Shown here: piece after piece, positions 27,313 through 35,898 of the stretch
How positions within the stretch are numbered: position 1 is the first letter of the stretch
Layout of the letters: each line of letters opens with the position of its first letter
NCBI RefSeq assembly: GCF_019024325.1
Contig: NZ_JAFNJS010000002.1
Location: 558,118 to 622,117 of the forward strand
From: Falsiroseomonas tokyonensis
GTDB lineage: Bacteria; Pseudomonadota; Alphaproteobacteria; Acetobacterales; Acetobacteraceae
Reading direction: 5' to 3'
Length of the DNA stretch: 64,000 nucleotides
Notes under the pieces: model-generated
What the model was told of the DNA's origin: nothing
The model's input: the letters and a program-made list of their open reading frames with translations, nothing else
Database searches by the model: none
Position numbers and translations under genes: made by a program

Positions 27313-28053
27313 TCAGCCGAAGCGGGCCGGGCGCAGCCCGCCGTGCAGCCAGGTGACCAGCGTATAGATGTCGTAGACCGGCAGGCCGAGCGCCGCCTGT
27401 AGCGCAGCCGCATAGGGCGGCATGTTCGTGCATTCCAGCACGATCGCCCCCACTTCGGGATGCCGCGCCAAAAGGGCGCGCCCCGCATCCAGGATGTCCT
27501 GCTCGGCCAGGGCCACATCCAGATCGGCCTTCTCGGCCTTGATCAGCACGCGGAAGAATTCCCGCCCGCCCTCCGTACCCTCCACCGGCACATCCAGCGG
27601 CACGCCGGCCGCCTGCAGATGGGCTGGGGTCAGGGAATTGCGGCTGACCGTGATCACGCCCACGCGCTTGCCCGGCGGCAGCATGGCCTGCACCCAGGGC
27701 ACCTGCATCAGGGAGGAGGTCGCCACCGGCACCTTGACCGCCGCCGCCAGCTCCGCCTGGAACAGCGACAGGAAGCCGCAATTGGTGGTGATGGCCTCCG
27801 CCCCCAGATCGACCAGGTCCTGCGCCGCGGCGATGAAGTCGGGCAGCAGACCGCGCGCGCCCTGCAGCACCACCTTTTCCGGGCTCGCGCCCCGCACCAC
27901 GCGGAACAGCACCGGGAAGGGCCAGGTGGTGCCATTGCCCATGTCGCCCGGAATGCGCGGGAAACGCGCCTCCAGCATCAGGATGCCGAGCGGGGCGCCG
28001 TAGATGGATTTGCCGCCGCGGGCGATGCGGGGAGAATGGACAGGATCTTGCAT
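27313..28053 (-). CDS. Asp/Glu racemase-like protein
   Basis: Protein of 246 residues. The two family cysteines are visible in TTNCGF (near residue 91) and LECTNM (near residue 208), each in the expected hydrophobic-strand context, as in Asp/Glu/hydantoin racemases and arylmalonate decarboxylases. The two cysteines would act as acid and base in a cofactor-free racemisation. The insertion GNGTTWPFPVLFRVVRG early in the chain is typical of the uncharacterised aspartate/glutamate racemase subgroup. It is divergent from the Bug-type binding protein; a role in processing the compound bound by that protein is possible but unproven. Confidence 0.8.
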   Translation of the reverse strand: MQDPVHSPRIARGGKSIYGAPLGILMLEARFPRIPGDMGNGTTWPFPVLFRVVRGASPEKVVLQGARGLLPDFIAAAQDLVDLGAEAITTNCGFLSLFQAELAAAVKVPVATSSLMQVPWVQAMLPPGKRVGVITVSRNSLTPAHLQAAGVPLDVPVEGTEGGREFFRVLIKAEKADLDVALAEQDILDAGRALLARHPEVGAIVLECTNMPPYAAALQAALGLPVYDIYTLVTWLHGGLRPARFG

Positions 28054-28163
28054 GGCTGAAGCCTAGCCGTCGGCCGCTTTCTGTCCAGCCCTGCCTGGCA
28101 AGGGGTTGCGCAGGATGCGCGGCGGCGGCTTTGCTGCGCAGGAACAGGTTGAGGACTGACCGA

Positions 28164-29153
28164 ATGAAACTCCGACATCGCCTTCTGCTGCCGCTGCTGG
28201 GCGGCCTGCTCGCCGCGATGCCCGCCTTGGCGCAGGACAACTGGCCCTCGCGGCCGATCGAATTCCTGGGCGGCTTCCCGAATGGCTCCGGCGTCGACAT
28301 CTACGCCCGCCGACTGGCCGCGCCGCTGTCCCAGGCGCTGGGCGTGCCGGTGGTGGTGAACAACCGCGTCGGCGCCGGCGGCAATATCGCCTCCGACTAC
28401 GCGGCCAAGGCGCGGCCGGATGGCTATCTCATCCTGTTCGGCACCGCCGGCACGCATGCCATCAATGCGACGCTCTACCGCCGCCTGCCTTTCGACCCGA
28501 TGCGCGACGTGACGCATATCGCGCATCTGGGCGATGTGCCGAATGTGCTGATCACCAGCATCCAGCACCGCCCGCAATATACCAGCTGCGCGGCGCTGGT
28601 GGCCGATGCCAAGGCGCGGCCCGGGGCGCTGAACTATGCCAGCACCGGCAATGGCGCCTCCACCCACCTGGCCGGCGCAGTCTTCGCCCGGGCGGCGGGG
28701 ATCGACATGCTGCACATTCCCTTCCCTGGCCAGGGCCCGGCCGTCACCTCGCTGCTCGGCGGGCAGACCGACCTGTTCTTCAACCAGGTGGGCCCAGCAA
28801 TAGGGCTGATCCAGCAGGGCGCCGTGCGGGCGCTGGGCGTCACCACACCGCAGCGCCTGGCCGCGCTGCCGGATGTGCCGACCATCGCCGAGGCCTGCAA
28901 CCTGCCGGGCTTCGAGAGCACCACCTGGTACGGCGTCTTCGGCCCTCCCGGCATGCCGGCGGCAATCCAGCAGCGGCTGAACACGGAAATCCGCAAGATC
29001 ATCGAGGCGCCGGATTTCCGCGACTGGCTGGTGAACAACCAGGGCATTTCGCCCTCCACCATCCGAACGCCGGAGGAGTTCCGGCGCGTGCATGAGCAGG
29101 ACATCGCCCGTTGGGGCGAGGTGATCCGCGCCGCCGGCGCCCAAGTGGATTGA
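28164..29153 (+). CDS. Tripartite tricarboxylate transporter receptor-like protein (Bug/TctC)
   Basis: Protein of 329 residues with a Sec signal peptide (LLPLLGGLLAAMPALAQ). The Bug-family signature W-P-S-R-P-I-E and F-x-G-F-P-N-G-S-G-V-D is present, as are NNRVGAGGNIASD and the domain 2 segment QRLAALPDVPTIAEA. Such periplasmic proteins bind small carboxylates. No tctA/tctB genes are adjacent; such orphan Bug proteins are common in beta- and some alphaproteobacteria. A strong terminator follows. Confidence 0.92.
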   Translation: MKLRHRLLLPLLGGLLAAMPALAQDNWPSRPIEFLGGFPNGSGVDIYARRLAAPLSQALGVPVVVNNRVGAGGNIASDYAAKARPDGYLILFGTAGTHAINATLYRRLPFDPMRDVTHIAHLGDVPNVLITSIQHRPQYTSCAALVADAKARPGALNYASTGNGASTHLAGAVFARAAGIDMLHIPFPGQGPAVTSLLGGQTDLFFNQVGPAIGLIQQGAVRALGVTTPQRLAALPDVPTIAEACNLPGFESTTWYGVFGPPGMPAAIQQRLNTEIRKIIEAPDFRDWLVNNQGISPSTIRTPEEFRRVHEQDIARWGEVIRAAGAQVD

Positions 29154-29166
29154 CAGGGTCGGGGAG

Positions 29167-29190
29167 GGGGGCGCCGCGGCGCCCCCTTTT
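29167..29190 (+). terminator. Intrinsic terminator after the Bug gene
   Basis: GGGGGCGCC pairs perfectly with GGCGCCCCC (29178–29186) around a 2-base centre and is followed by TTTT (29187–29190). The last T is the first base of the convergent RTX fragment's stop codon. On the opposite strand there is no T-run, so it serves the plus-strand gene. Confidence 0.75.
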
Positions 29191-29687
29191 CAGGACAGGA
29201 TGAACTCGGCGGCCGTCAATTCATGCAGCCCGGCGAGTACCACATACGTCTCTGGCACCAGATCCGGGTCGGCGCTGTCGAGCTGGATCACCGTATTGCC
29301 GCCGAACTGCACGAAGCGCAGGCCCGGCGTGCCTGGCGTGAAGCCGCCGGCGCCGAGCAGCACGAAGCCCTGGATGTCGGGCAGGGACAGGTCGCCATCG
29401 ATGGCGGAAAAGTCCAGGCGATCCTCCCCCACCACGAAATCCAGCACCCGGTCCCGCGCCGCCAGGCTGCTCTCGGCCAGCGAGGTCCAGCGGAAGACGT
29501 CGCGCCCCTCATCGCTGCGCAGCAGGTCCGCGCCCGCCTGGCCGAGCAGGTAGTCGGCGCCATCGCCGCCGGAGAGCGTGTCGCGCCCATCTCCGCCGAA
29601 GAGGCGATCCTCGCCATCGCCGTCATCCAGGCTGTCATCGCAGGCATCGCCCAGCAGGCGGTCGCGATCCGCCCCGCCGAACAGCAC
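29190..29687 (-). pseudogene. Headless RTX-type calcium-binding repeat fragment
   Basis: The frame encodes nonapeptide repeats of the GGxGxDxLx type (FGGDGRDTLSGGDGADYLLG) followed by a typical RTX C-terminal cap (RDVFRWTSLAESS, then DRVLDFVVGEDRLDFS). RTX repeats fold as calcium-bound beta-rolls in secreted proteins. The repeat frame continues upstream of 29687 (SLGADTLSGDAGNDTLAGG) right up to the 3' end of the PhnD-like gene, but the first possible start codon is the internal GTG at 29687. It therefore lacks the N-terminal part and a normal start, which suggests a deletion remnant. A small functional 165-residue protein from the GTG remains possible. Confidence 0.6.
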
Positions 29688-29764
29688 ATCGCCGTCCTCG
29701 CCACCGGCCAGCGTGTCGTTCCCGGCATCGCCGCTGAGCGTATCCGCGCCGAGCGACGACCTTT

Positions 29765-30733
29765 CTAGTTGCGCCTCCGGCGCTGGGCGGCTTCCTCCTG
29801 CCGCATGGTCACGAAGACCTCGTATTCGGAATGCTGCGTCGGCACCCAGCCGATGACATTGCCGCGTTCCACCGCGCGATGGATCTCGGGGTGGGCGGCG
29901 GGCAGGGCCAGGTGGAAGGCGGTGATATCCGCCTTGAAGCCATCCGGCGTGTCCTTGCGCACCACGATGGGGCCGTTCTTGATCGGGCGCGACTGCCAGA
30001 TGATGCGCAGGTCGCGCATGTTTAGCAGGCCCTTTTCCGCCGTCGCCCGGAGCATGCCGCGCGAAAAACCCTCCGCCGGGTCGCCGACGCCGGAGGCCCA
30101 GGTGACGCCGGCATCGAACTGCCGGCCCATCACGGCGACGATCGCCTGTTCATGCCCGCCGGCGAAGCCGGTGCGGCCGAAGAACTGCTCCGGGTTGATG
30201 CCGGCGGCGCGCAGCTCGGCGCGGGGGATCAGGTAGCCGCTGGCGCTGTTCGGATCGGCCCAGGCCATGGTCTTGCCCCGCATCTGCTCCAGGCTGGTGA
30301 TGCCGCTATCGGCGCGGGTGTACATGACGGCGATGTAGCTTGTGCTGCGATCCGCCTCCTGCGTCACCAGGATGGGCTCGACATTGCCGTTGGATTCCAT
30401 CCAGGACGCGGCATAGGCGGCGGGCGACATGGACGCCATCTCGATATGCTTGCCCGCGAAGGCCTGGACCACGCCGGAATAGTCGCTGGCCTGGAACAGG
30501 CGGACGGGGACGCCGAAGGTCTCCTCGATCAACCGGCCATAGGCGCCGTAGCGCCCGATGCGATCCGCCTCATTCTCCCCGCCCAGGATGCCGATGCGGA
30601 TCTGTGGCAGCTGATCCGCCCAGGGGCGGCGGCCCTTCGCCGGCATGGCCGGTGCCTGGGCGCGGGCGGCGAGGGGGGCCAGAGGGGGCAGGATGGCGGC
30701 GGCGGCGATCAGGCTGCGGCGGCGGATCAGCAT
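29765..30733 (-). CDS. Phosphate/phosphonate-type ABC binding protein, PhnD-like
   Basis: Protein of 322 residues. The signal peptide is MLIRRRSLIAAAAILPPLAPLAARAQ. The mature part has RIGILGGENEADRIGRYG, FGVPVRLFQASDYSGVVQAFAGKHIEMA and TMAWADPNSASGYLIPRAEL. The DPNSxSG element is characteristic of PhnD/PtxB-type binding pockets. It would bind phosphonate, phosphite or another small anion. No permease or ATPase gene is adjacent. It is 55 bases behind the dihydroorotase-like gene on the same strand and may be in its operon. The stop abuts the RTX remnant. Confidence 0.87.
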   Translation of the reverse strand: MLIRRRSLIAAAAILPPLAPLAARAQAPAMPAKGRRPWADQLPQIRIGILGGENEADRIGRYGAYGRLIEETFGVPVRLFQASDYSGVVQAFAGKHIEMASMSPAAYAASWMESNGNVEPILVTQEADRSTSYIAVMYTRADSGITSLEQMRGKTMAWADPNSASGYLIPRAELRAAGINPEQFFGRTGFAGGHEQAIVAVMGRQFDAGVTWASGVGDPAEGFSRGMLRATAEKGLLNMRDLRIIWQSRPIKNGPIVVRKDTPDGFKADITAFHLALPAAHPEIHRAVERGNVIGWVPTQHSEYEVFVTMRQEEAAQRRRRN

Positions 30734-30788
30734 GGGTGCGAGGGCCTCGGTGACGGTGCCGCGACAGTAGCGTGACACGCGGCGGGAA

Positions 30789-32222
30789 TCACCAGGATTG
30801 GGCGTTCGGCCGCAGGATCGCCTTGGTGGTCGTGGCCAGGTTGCGCGGGGCCGGCTTGTCCATCTGCGGCCGCTCCATCCGGCCCCAGCCGGGCGCATCC
30901 AGCACGGTGCCGCCTTCCATCACCACGCGGCCGCGGACGATGGTGGCCACTGGCAGGCCCACCGTCTCCATGCCTTCGTAAGGGGTGAAGGGGCTGCGCG
31001 TGCTGTGCAGCTCCGCGCCGCGGATCACGCCTTCCTTCGTGGGGTCGACCACGGCGAGATCGGCATCCGCGCCGGGCTGGATCACGCCCTTGCGTGGATA
31101 GAGCCCGAAAGCCTTGGCGGGGGCGGCGCAGGCCATGCGGACATACTGCTCCATCGTCATGCGGCCCTGATGCACCAGGGTGAGCATGAGGCGCATGGAG
31201 GTCTCGACGCCGGGAAAGCCGCAGGCATTGTCCCAGAAGCTGGCGTGCTGCTTCTCCGCCATGGCATGCGGCGCGTGGTCCGTGCCGAGCATGTCGATCG
31301 TGCCGTCCAGCAGCGCGGCGAGGATCGGTTCCTGCTGCGCCCTTTCGCGGATCGGCGGGTTGAGGCGGGCAATGCGCGCCTTGTCGCCCACCAGATCCTC
31401 CGCGGCGAGCAGGAAATACTGCGGGCCGGTCTCCACCGTCATCGGCACGCCGCGCGCCTTGGCATCGCGGATGATGGGCAGCGAGCGCATGCAGCTCTCA
31501 TGCACGATGTGGATGCGCGCGCCGGTCCACTCCGAGAGGGTGATGGAGCGGTTCAGCGATTCCAGCGCGACGATGTCTGCGCGCGCGGCCAGATGCGCCC
31601 AGGCGTCGTCGCGGCCGGCGGCCTTCATGCGGTTCTCGCGCCAGAAGAGCATGGGCGAGTTCTCGGCATGGATCGAGCAGCGAAGGCCGAGCTCGGCCAG
31701 GATCTCGAAGCCCTCCAGCACCGCGCCGTCATTTGGCGCGGGCAGGTTGCCGGTGGTATTGCCGTAGAACAGTTTTGTTCCAATGATCCCGGCCTCGGCC
31801 AGCTGCGGCAGAATATCCAGCGTGCGCTCGTCCAGCAGGCCGTAGAGGCCATAGTTCACATGCGCCTGGCGGGCGGCGGCTTCCTGCTTGATGGCCAGCG
31901 CATCCAGCGACCAGACGGGCGGGTCCGTGTTCGGCATGTCGAAGATGGTGGTGACGCCACCGGCGGCGGCGGCGCGGGTGCCGGTGGTCCAATCCTCCTT
32001 CTGCGTCATGCCGGGTTCGCGGATATGCGTATGCACGTCGATGGCGCCGGGGATGACGAATTTGCCGGCGGCCTGCATCACGCGCTTGGCGCGTGGCGCG
32101 AAATCGGGATGGCCGACGAAGACGATCAGCCCGTCCTTCACCGCGACATCGGCGGCGAAGCGGCCGGTCTCGTTGATGACGGTGCCGCCGGAGATCAGCA
32201 GGTCGGCTTCGAAATCGCTCAT
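30789..32222 (-). CDS. Dihydroorotase/hydantoinase-family amidohydrolase
   Basis: Protein of 477 residues. Metal ligands are visible: HTHIREPG (two His), the likely carbamylated Lys in GTKLFYGN, H in SIHAENS, H in IHIVHES, and the catalytic Asp in LGTDHAPH. Family members cleave cyclic amides (dihydroorotate, hydantoin, allantoin). The length and the order next to an SDR and a second amidohydrolase argue for a catabolic cyclic-amide hydrolase, not the pyrimidine-biosynthetic pyrC, but this is inference. Its ATG is one base beyond the SDR stop. Confidence 0.87.
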   Translation of the reverse strand: MSDFEADLLISGGTVINETGRFAADVAVKDGLIVFVGHPDFAPRAKRVMQAAGKFVIPGAIDVHTHIREPGMTQKEDWTTGTRAAAAGGVTTIFDMPNTDPPVWSLDALAIKQEAAARQAHVNYGLYGLLDERTLDILPQLAEAGIIGTKLFYGNTTGNLPAPNDGAVLEGFEILAELGLRCSIHAENSPMLFWRENRMKAAGRDDAWAHLAARADIVALESLNRSITLSEWTGARIHIVHESCMRSLPIIRDAKARGVPMTVETGPQYFLLAAEDLVGDKARIARLNPPIRERAQQEPILAALLDGTIDMLGTDHAPHAMAEKQHASFWDNACGFPGVETSMRLMLTLVHQGRMTMEQYVRMACAAPAKAFGLYPRKGVIQPGADADLAVVDPTKEGVIRGAELHSTRSPFTPYEGMETVGLPVATIVRGRVVMEGGTVLDAPGWGRMERPQMDKPAPRNLATTTKAILRPNAQSW

Positions 32223-32223
32223 G

Positions 32224-33003
32224 TCAGATCACCCACCCGCCATCGACGGTGAAATCCTGCCCCGTGGTCTGGCGCGACAGGTCGGAGGCGAAGAACAGCA
32301 CGGCATTGGCCACATCCACATCGGTGCTGATGCGGCGCAGCGCGTATTCGCTGGCGTGCTTGGTGCGCGCCTCCTCCAGGCTGATGCCGTCCTTGCGCGC
32401 CATCGTGGCCAGCACGTTCTGGAAGCGGTCGCCCTCCACCATGCCGGGGGCCACGACATTGACGTTGATGTTGTGCGGGCCGAGTTCCAACGCTGCGGAT
32501 TTGCTCAGGCCCCGCAGGCCCCACTTGCTGGCGGAATAGGCGCTGCGCCCGGCGCGGCCGCGCATGCCGAATGTGCCGCCGACATTGACGATCTTTCCCG
32601 ACTTCGCAGCGATCATCGTCGGCGCGAAGGCGCGCATGGTGAGGAAGCAGCCGGTGACGTTGAGGCGGAGGATTTCGTCGAACTCTTCCGGCGTGGTTTC
32701 CCAGAAGGTCTTGCCGAGCGGACCACGGCCGCCGGCGATGTTAATCAAGGCGTCGCAGCGGGTGAAGCTGGCCAGCACGGACTTCGCCATGGCGTCCACG
32801 CTCGCGGCCTCCATCAGGTCGCAGCCGAAGATTTCGGCACGGCGGCCCATGGCGCGGACCTGCTCGGCGACGGGCTCGATGGCGGCGGTGTCGCGGCCGA
32901 CGAGGGCGAGATCCGCACCGTGTTCGGCCAGCAGCAGGGTGCAGGCGGCGCCCATGCCCTTGGCGGGGCCGGTCACCACCGCCACGCGGTTCTTCAATAG
33001 CAT
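32224..33003 (-). CDS. Short-chain dehydrogenase/reductase with altered catalytic site
   Basis: Protein of 259 residues. The cofactor motif is TGPAKGMG, NIAGG is in place of NNAG, and the catalytic YSASK is present. In the usual position 13 residues before the Tyr, where SDRs have Ser, the sequence reads VGGTFG, so the serine is Gly with a neighbouring Thr. The Thr may substitute, or the reaction may be altered. The C-terminus (TGQDFTVDGGWVI) is standard. SDRs oxidise or reduce alcohols and ketones with NAD(P). It is the upstream partner of the dihydroorotase-like gene, with a one-base spacing. Confidence 0.88.
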   Translation of the reverse strand: MLLKNRVAVVTGPAKGMGAACTLLLAEHGADLALVGRDTAAIEPVAEQVRAMGRRAEIFGCDLMEAASVDAMAKSVLASFTRCDALINIAGGRGPLGKTFWETTPEEFDEILRLNVTGCFLTMRAFAPTMIAAKSGKIVNVGGTFGMRGRAGRSAYSASKWGLRGLSKSAALELGPHNINVNVVAPGMVEGDRFQNVLATMARKDGISLEEARTKHASEYALRRISTDVDVANAVLFFASDLSRQTTGQDFTVDGGWVI

Positions 33004-33031
33004 GTGTGGGTTCCTCCGCTGCGCGCCTAAT

Positions 33032-33148
33032 GCCCCCACCCCGACCCTCCCCCGTAAGCACGGGGGAGGGAGAACGCGTGGCTCCCTCCCCTGCGAAGCG
33101 GGGGGTTGCGGCACTGCCGCAACGCCGAAGGCTGGTCGGGGTGGGGGC
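33032..33148. repeat. Compound palindromic intergenic element (REP-like)
   Basis: The outer arms GCCCCCACCCCGACC (33032–33046) and GGTCGGGGTGGGGGC (33134–33148) are perfect reverse complements. Inside are a perfect 11-bp stem (33045–33055 with 33060–33070; the outer arm and this stem share two bases) and the palindrome TTGCGGCACTGCCGCAA (33106–33122). It fills the gap between the amidohydrolase and the SDR. Such clusters are typical of dispersed intergenic repeats in GC-rich proteobacteria and could also attenuate transcription. A related stem occurs at 63172–63197. Confidence 0.65.
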
Positions 33149-33154
33149 CTCTCC

Positions 33155-34645
33155 CTACTCCGCCTTCAACAGCCGCTTCGACCGCGTCCAGCCCTTCGCC
33201 ATCGCGCGGCAATGACACGCCACATGCGGCGCCACCGCCTCGCACCATTTGCGGGCCTCGGCATTCACGCCGCGCAGCCGCTCCGCCGCCTCATTCGCCG
33301 CGGCGGCCAGCTTCGCCTCGTCGATGCCGAGGACCTTGCGGTCGCGCAGCTTCCACTGGCCGGCGACCATGACATCGGCGACCGCGCTTCCATCCTCGGT
33401 CCAGACCATCTGGTTGGCCGCATCGTTCAGCGGCGCCCAGTTCACATGCGTCAGATCCAGCAGCACCAAGTCGGCATTCTGGCCGACCTCGATGGTGCCG
33501 CCGCTGAGCCCCATCAGCCTGGACGAACCCTGCGTCGCCAGCCGCACCGTCTCCGCAGTGCCGAGCCAGTCGTCATCCTCCGCATCCTCCCAGAGACGGG
33601 AGGCGAAGGCGGCGAGGCGCATGGCCTCGAACATGTTCTGGTTGTCGGAGGAGGAGGAGCCATCGGTGCCGATGCCCACCGTGACGCCCGCCGCAATCGC
33701 CTTGCGCACCGGCGCGATGCCGGAGGCCAGCCGCATATTGGCGCCCGGATTGTGCGAGATGCCGGCGCCGCGTTCGGCCAGCAGCGCCAGGTCCTCCTCC
33801 GTCAGCCAGACGCCATGCGCCACGCTGAACCACGGCCCGACCAGGCCGAGCTTGTCCATATGGCCGAGCAGCGTCGCGCCCTCGTAGCGGATCGCGCCGC
33901 CCGCCGCCTGGTAGCGGGATTCGGCGACATGGGACTGCATCGGCAGCCCATGCTCGGCGGCCAGCGCGCGGCAGGCCTTCAGGAAATCATCCGTGCCGTG
34001 CAGCGGGATGGTCGGCGCCACGCCGAAGCGGATGTTGCGCGAGCCATGCGACCAGCCGCGGGCGATGGCGTCCATCGCGCCCAGGGTCTGCGCGGCGGGC
34101 GCGGCGGACATGGCCTCGACCTTGCTCCGGAACGGCTCGGGCAGGCTCTCGATCAGCCCGGGTGTAGCCTGGAAGAAGGTGAGGTCGCCCAGCATCGGCG
34201 CCAGCACGGCGCGGATGCCGACCGCCGCATAGGCCTCCGCCATGGCATCGAGCCCCTCGGCCGTCGGCAGCGGGATCTCGGAAGGCAGGTCATAGACCGC
34301 GGTGCAGCCCTTCTTCAGGTTCTCCACGGCGTTCAGCGCGGAGGACAGGTACTTGTCCTGCAGCAGCCGCCCGCCGGTGACCCAAGGCGCATGGGCCAGC
34401 AGCAGGGCCAGGTCCCATTTGTCGCCCGAACCCTTGGCCAGGCCGCCATGGCCATGGCTGTGGCCGTTCACCAGGCCGGGGATGATGAGGCGGTGGCTGG
34501 CGTCGTGGGTCTGCGCGGACTCCACCTTCGTGCCCGGCGGCAGCAGCGCGGCGATGCGGCCGTCCTCGACCAGCACCTCCTGAAAGCTTGTGGACAGCGC
34601 ATCCGGCGCCAGAACGCGCGCGCCGGTCAAAAGAATCTTGGGCAT
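33155..34645 (-). CDS. TRZ/ATZ-family amidohydrolase (cytosine/guanine-deaminase-like)
   Basis: Protein of 496 residues. The metal motif is NGHSHGHGG, with further ligands in MQSHVAES, VAHGVWL and the catalytic Asp in GIGTDGSSSSDNQNM. This subtype removes ammonia or chloride from N-heterocycles and related amidines. The start at 34645 is preferred over the ATG at 34663 because GAGGA lies just upstream. Its neighbours are an SDR, a dihydroorotase-like enzyme and two orphan binding proteins, so the set looks like a small catabolic island for an N-rich compound; substrate unknown. Confidence 0.85.
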   Translation of the reverse strand: MPKILLTGARVLAPDALSTSFQEVLVEDGRIAALLPPGTKVESAQTHDASHRLIIPGLVNGHSHGHGGLAKGSGDKWDLALLLAHAPWVTGGRLLQDKYLSSALNAVENLKKGCTAVYDLPSEIPLPTAEGLDAMAEAYAAVGIRAVLAPMLGDLTFFQATPGLIESLPEPFRSKVEAMSAAPAAQTLGAMDAIARGWSHGSRNIRFGVAPTIPLHGTDDFLKACRALAAEHGLPMQSHVAESRYQAAGGAIRYEGATLLGHMDKLGLVGPWFSVAHGVWLTEEDLALLAERGAGISHNPGANMRLASGIAPVRKAIAAGVTVGIGTDGSSSSDNQNMFEAMRLAAFASRLWEDAEDDDWLGTAETVRLATQGSSRLMGLSGGTIEVGQNADLVLLDLTHVNWAPLNDAANQMVWTEDGSAVADVMVAGQWKLRDRKVLGIDEAKLAAAANEAAERLRGVNAEARKWCEAVAPHVACHCRAMAKGWTRSKRLLKAE

Positions 34646-34746
34646 GCGTTCCTCACTGGACATGGGGCCGGTGACGTCCGCACCGGCCGATCTTGGGCAC
34701 CGCCGCTCATGCGGGCGCCCGGCGCCTGAAGGCTAGGCCGCCTTCC

Positions 34747-35766
34747 TCAAAACATCCGCTCGGACTTCGGCGGCAGGTAGCGGTCGGTGAACATGCTGTC
34801 CGCGCTCGGCGGATTGGCGACGCCCAGCGCCTCCGCATTCACCTGTACCAGCTGCTGCGCGCGCGCCATGTCGAGGTAGCCCATGCCATTGGCGCGGCTG
34901 TTCGGCGTGATGATGGAGCGGTCGCGCGTCATGGCGAAGCGGCGGGCTTCCAGCGCCTCGTCGAACAGCGGCTCGCGCCGCTTCAGCGCCGCCATGCCGC
35001 CGGGGATGTCGTTCAGCAGCAGCTTGAGACCCTCGATCGAGGCCTTCACGAACCGCGCCGCCACCTCCTGGTTCCGCTCCAGCCATTCGGCGCGGACGAA
35101 GACGCCGGAGCCGTAGAGGTCGAGGCCATGCTCGGCATAGGGCCAGGACAGGATGTTGTCCTCCGGGATGCCGAGGCCCACCAGGTTGAAATGCACGGTG
35201 AAGAGGAAGCCCGTGACGGCATCCACCTGGCCGGTACGCAGCATGGTGTCGCGCAGATTCGCGGCCATCGAGGTCCAGCGCACCCGGCTGGTGTCGATCC
35301 CCGCCACCTTGGCGAAGGCCGGGAAGAGAAGGCGGGAGCCTTCGCCCTCCGGCGCGCCCAGGCTCTTGCCCGCCACATCCTGCGGCTTCTCGATGCCGCG
35401 CCCGCGCATGGTGACGATGGCGGCCGCGGTGCGGTCGAAGACGGGGTAGAGCATCACCAGCCGGCTGTTCGGGTTCTCCGCATTGAACTTCACCGCGCCG
35501 GAGAAATCCGCGAAGCCGATGTCGTAGGCGCCGGAGCCAACCTTCACGAGGGCATCGCCGGAGCCGAAGCCGCGGTCCATGCGGACGGCCAGCTGTTCCC
35601 GCCGGAAGATGCCGCGATCCTCGGCGAGCGCCCACATGCCGTGGTTGCCCTGCAGCGCCCAGTCGAGCGTGAAGCGCACGGCGCTCTGCGCCTGGGCGGT
35701 GCGGATGGCGGGAAGGGCGAGCGTGGTGCCGGCGGCGGCGGCCATCAGGGTGCGACGGTTGAGCAT
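34747..35766 (-). CDS. NMT1/THI5-like ABC substrate-binding protein
   Basis: Protein of 339 residues. The signal peptide MLNRRTLMAAAAGTTLALPAIRTAQA is followed by TLDWALQGNHGMWALAEDRGIF, the typical NMT1/SsuA opening. Later come GSGDALVKVGSGAYDIGFAD and DAVTGFLFTVHFN. Members bind pyrimidine precursors, sulphonates, nitrate or aromatic acids. GAGGAGG upstream of the ATG fixes the start. No permease or ATPase is adjacent. It is probably co-transcribed with the amidohydrolase 101 bases downstream, so the ligand may be that enzyme's substrate (inference). Confidence 0.88.
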   Translation of the reverse strand: MLNRRTLMAAAAGTTLALPAIRTAQAQSAVRFTLDWALQGNHGMWALAEDRGIFRREQLAVRMDRGFGSGDALVKVGSGAYDIGFADFSGAVKFNAENPNSRLVMLYPVFDRTAAAIVTMRGRGIEKPQDVAGKSLGAPEGEGSRLLFPAFAKVAGIDTSRVRWTSMAANLRDTMLRTGQVDAVTGFLFTVHFNLVGLGIPEDNILSWPYAEHGLDLYGSGVFVRAEWLERNQEVAARFVKASIEGLKLLLNDIPGGMAALKRREPLFDEALEARRFAMTRDRSIITPNSRANGMGYLDMARAQQLVQVNAEALGVANPPSADSMFTDRYLPPKSERMF

Positions 35767-35898
35767 GTGCGGATCCTCCTCGGTGGCCGGCACCATAGCC
35801 TGGAAATGCGGCCTGTCACGGCCCAGAGAGCCGGGCGGCGCCCTGGTTGCGCGCGAATCTGCCGTCGGCTTGGGCAGGCTGACCGCTTCGCAGGCAGC

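Noticed and set aside
30789-32222. Biosynthetic dihydroorotase pyrC
   Set aside because: The family match is good, but there is no pyrB or other pyrimidine-biosynthesis gene nearby, and the coupling to an SDR and a TRZ/ATZ-type amidohydrolase suggests catabolism.
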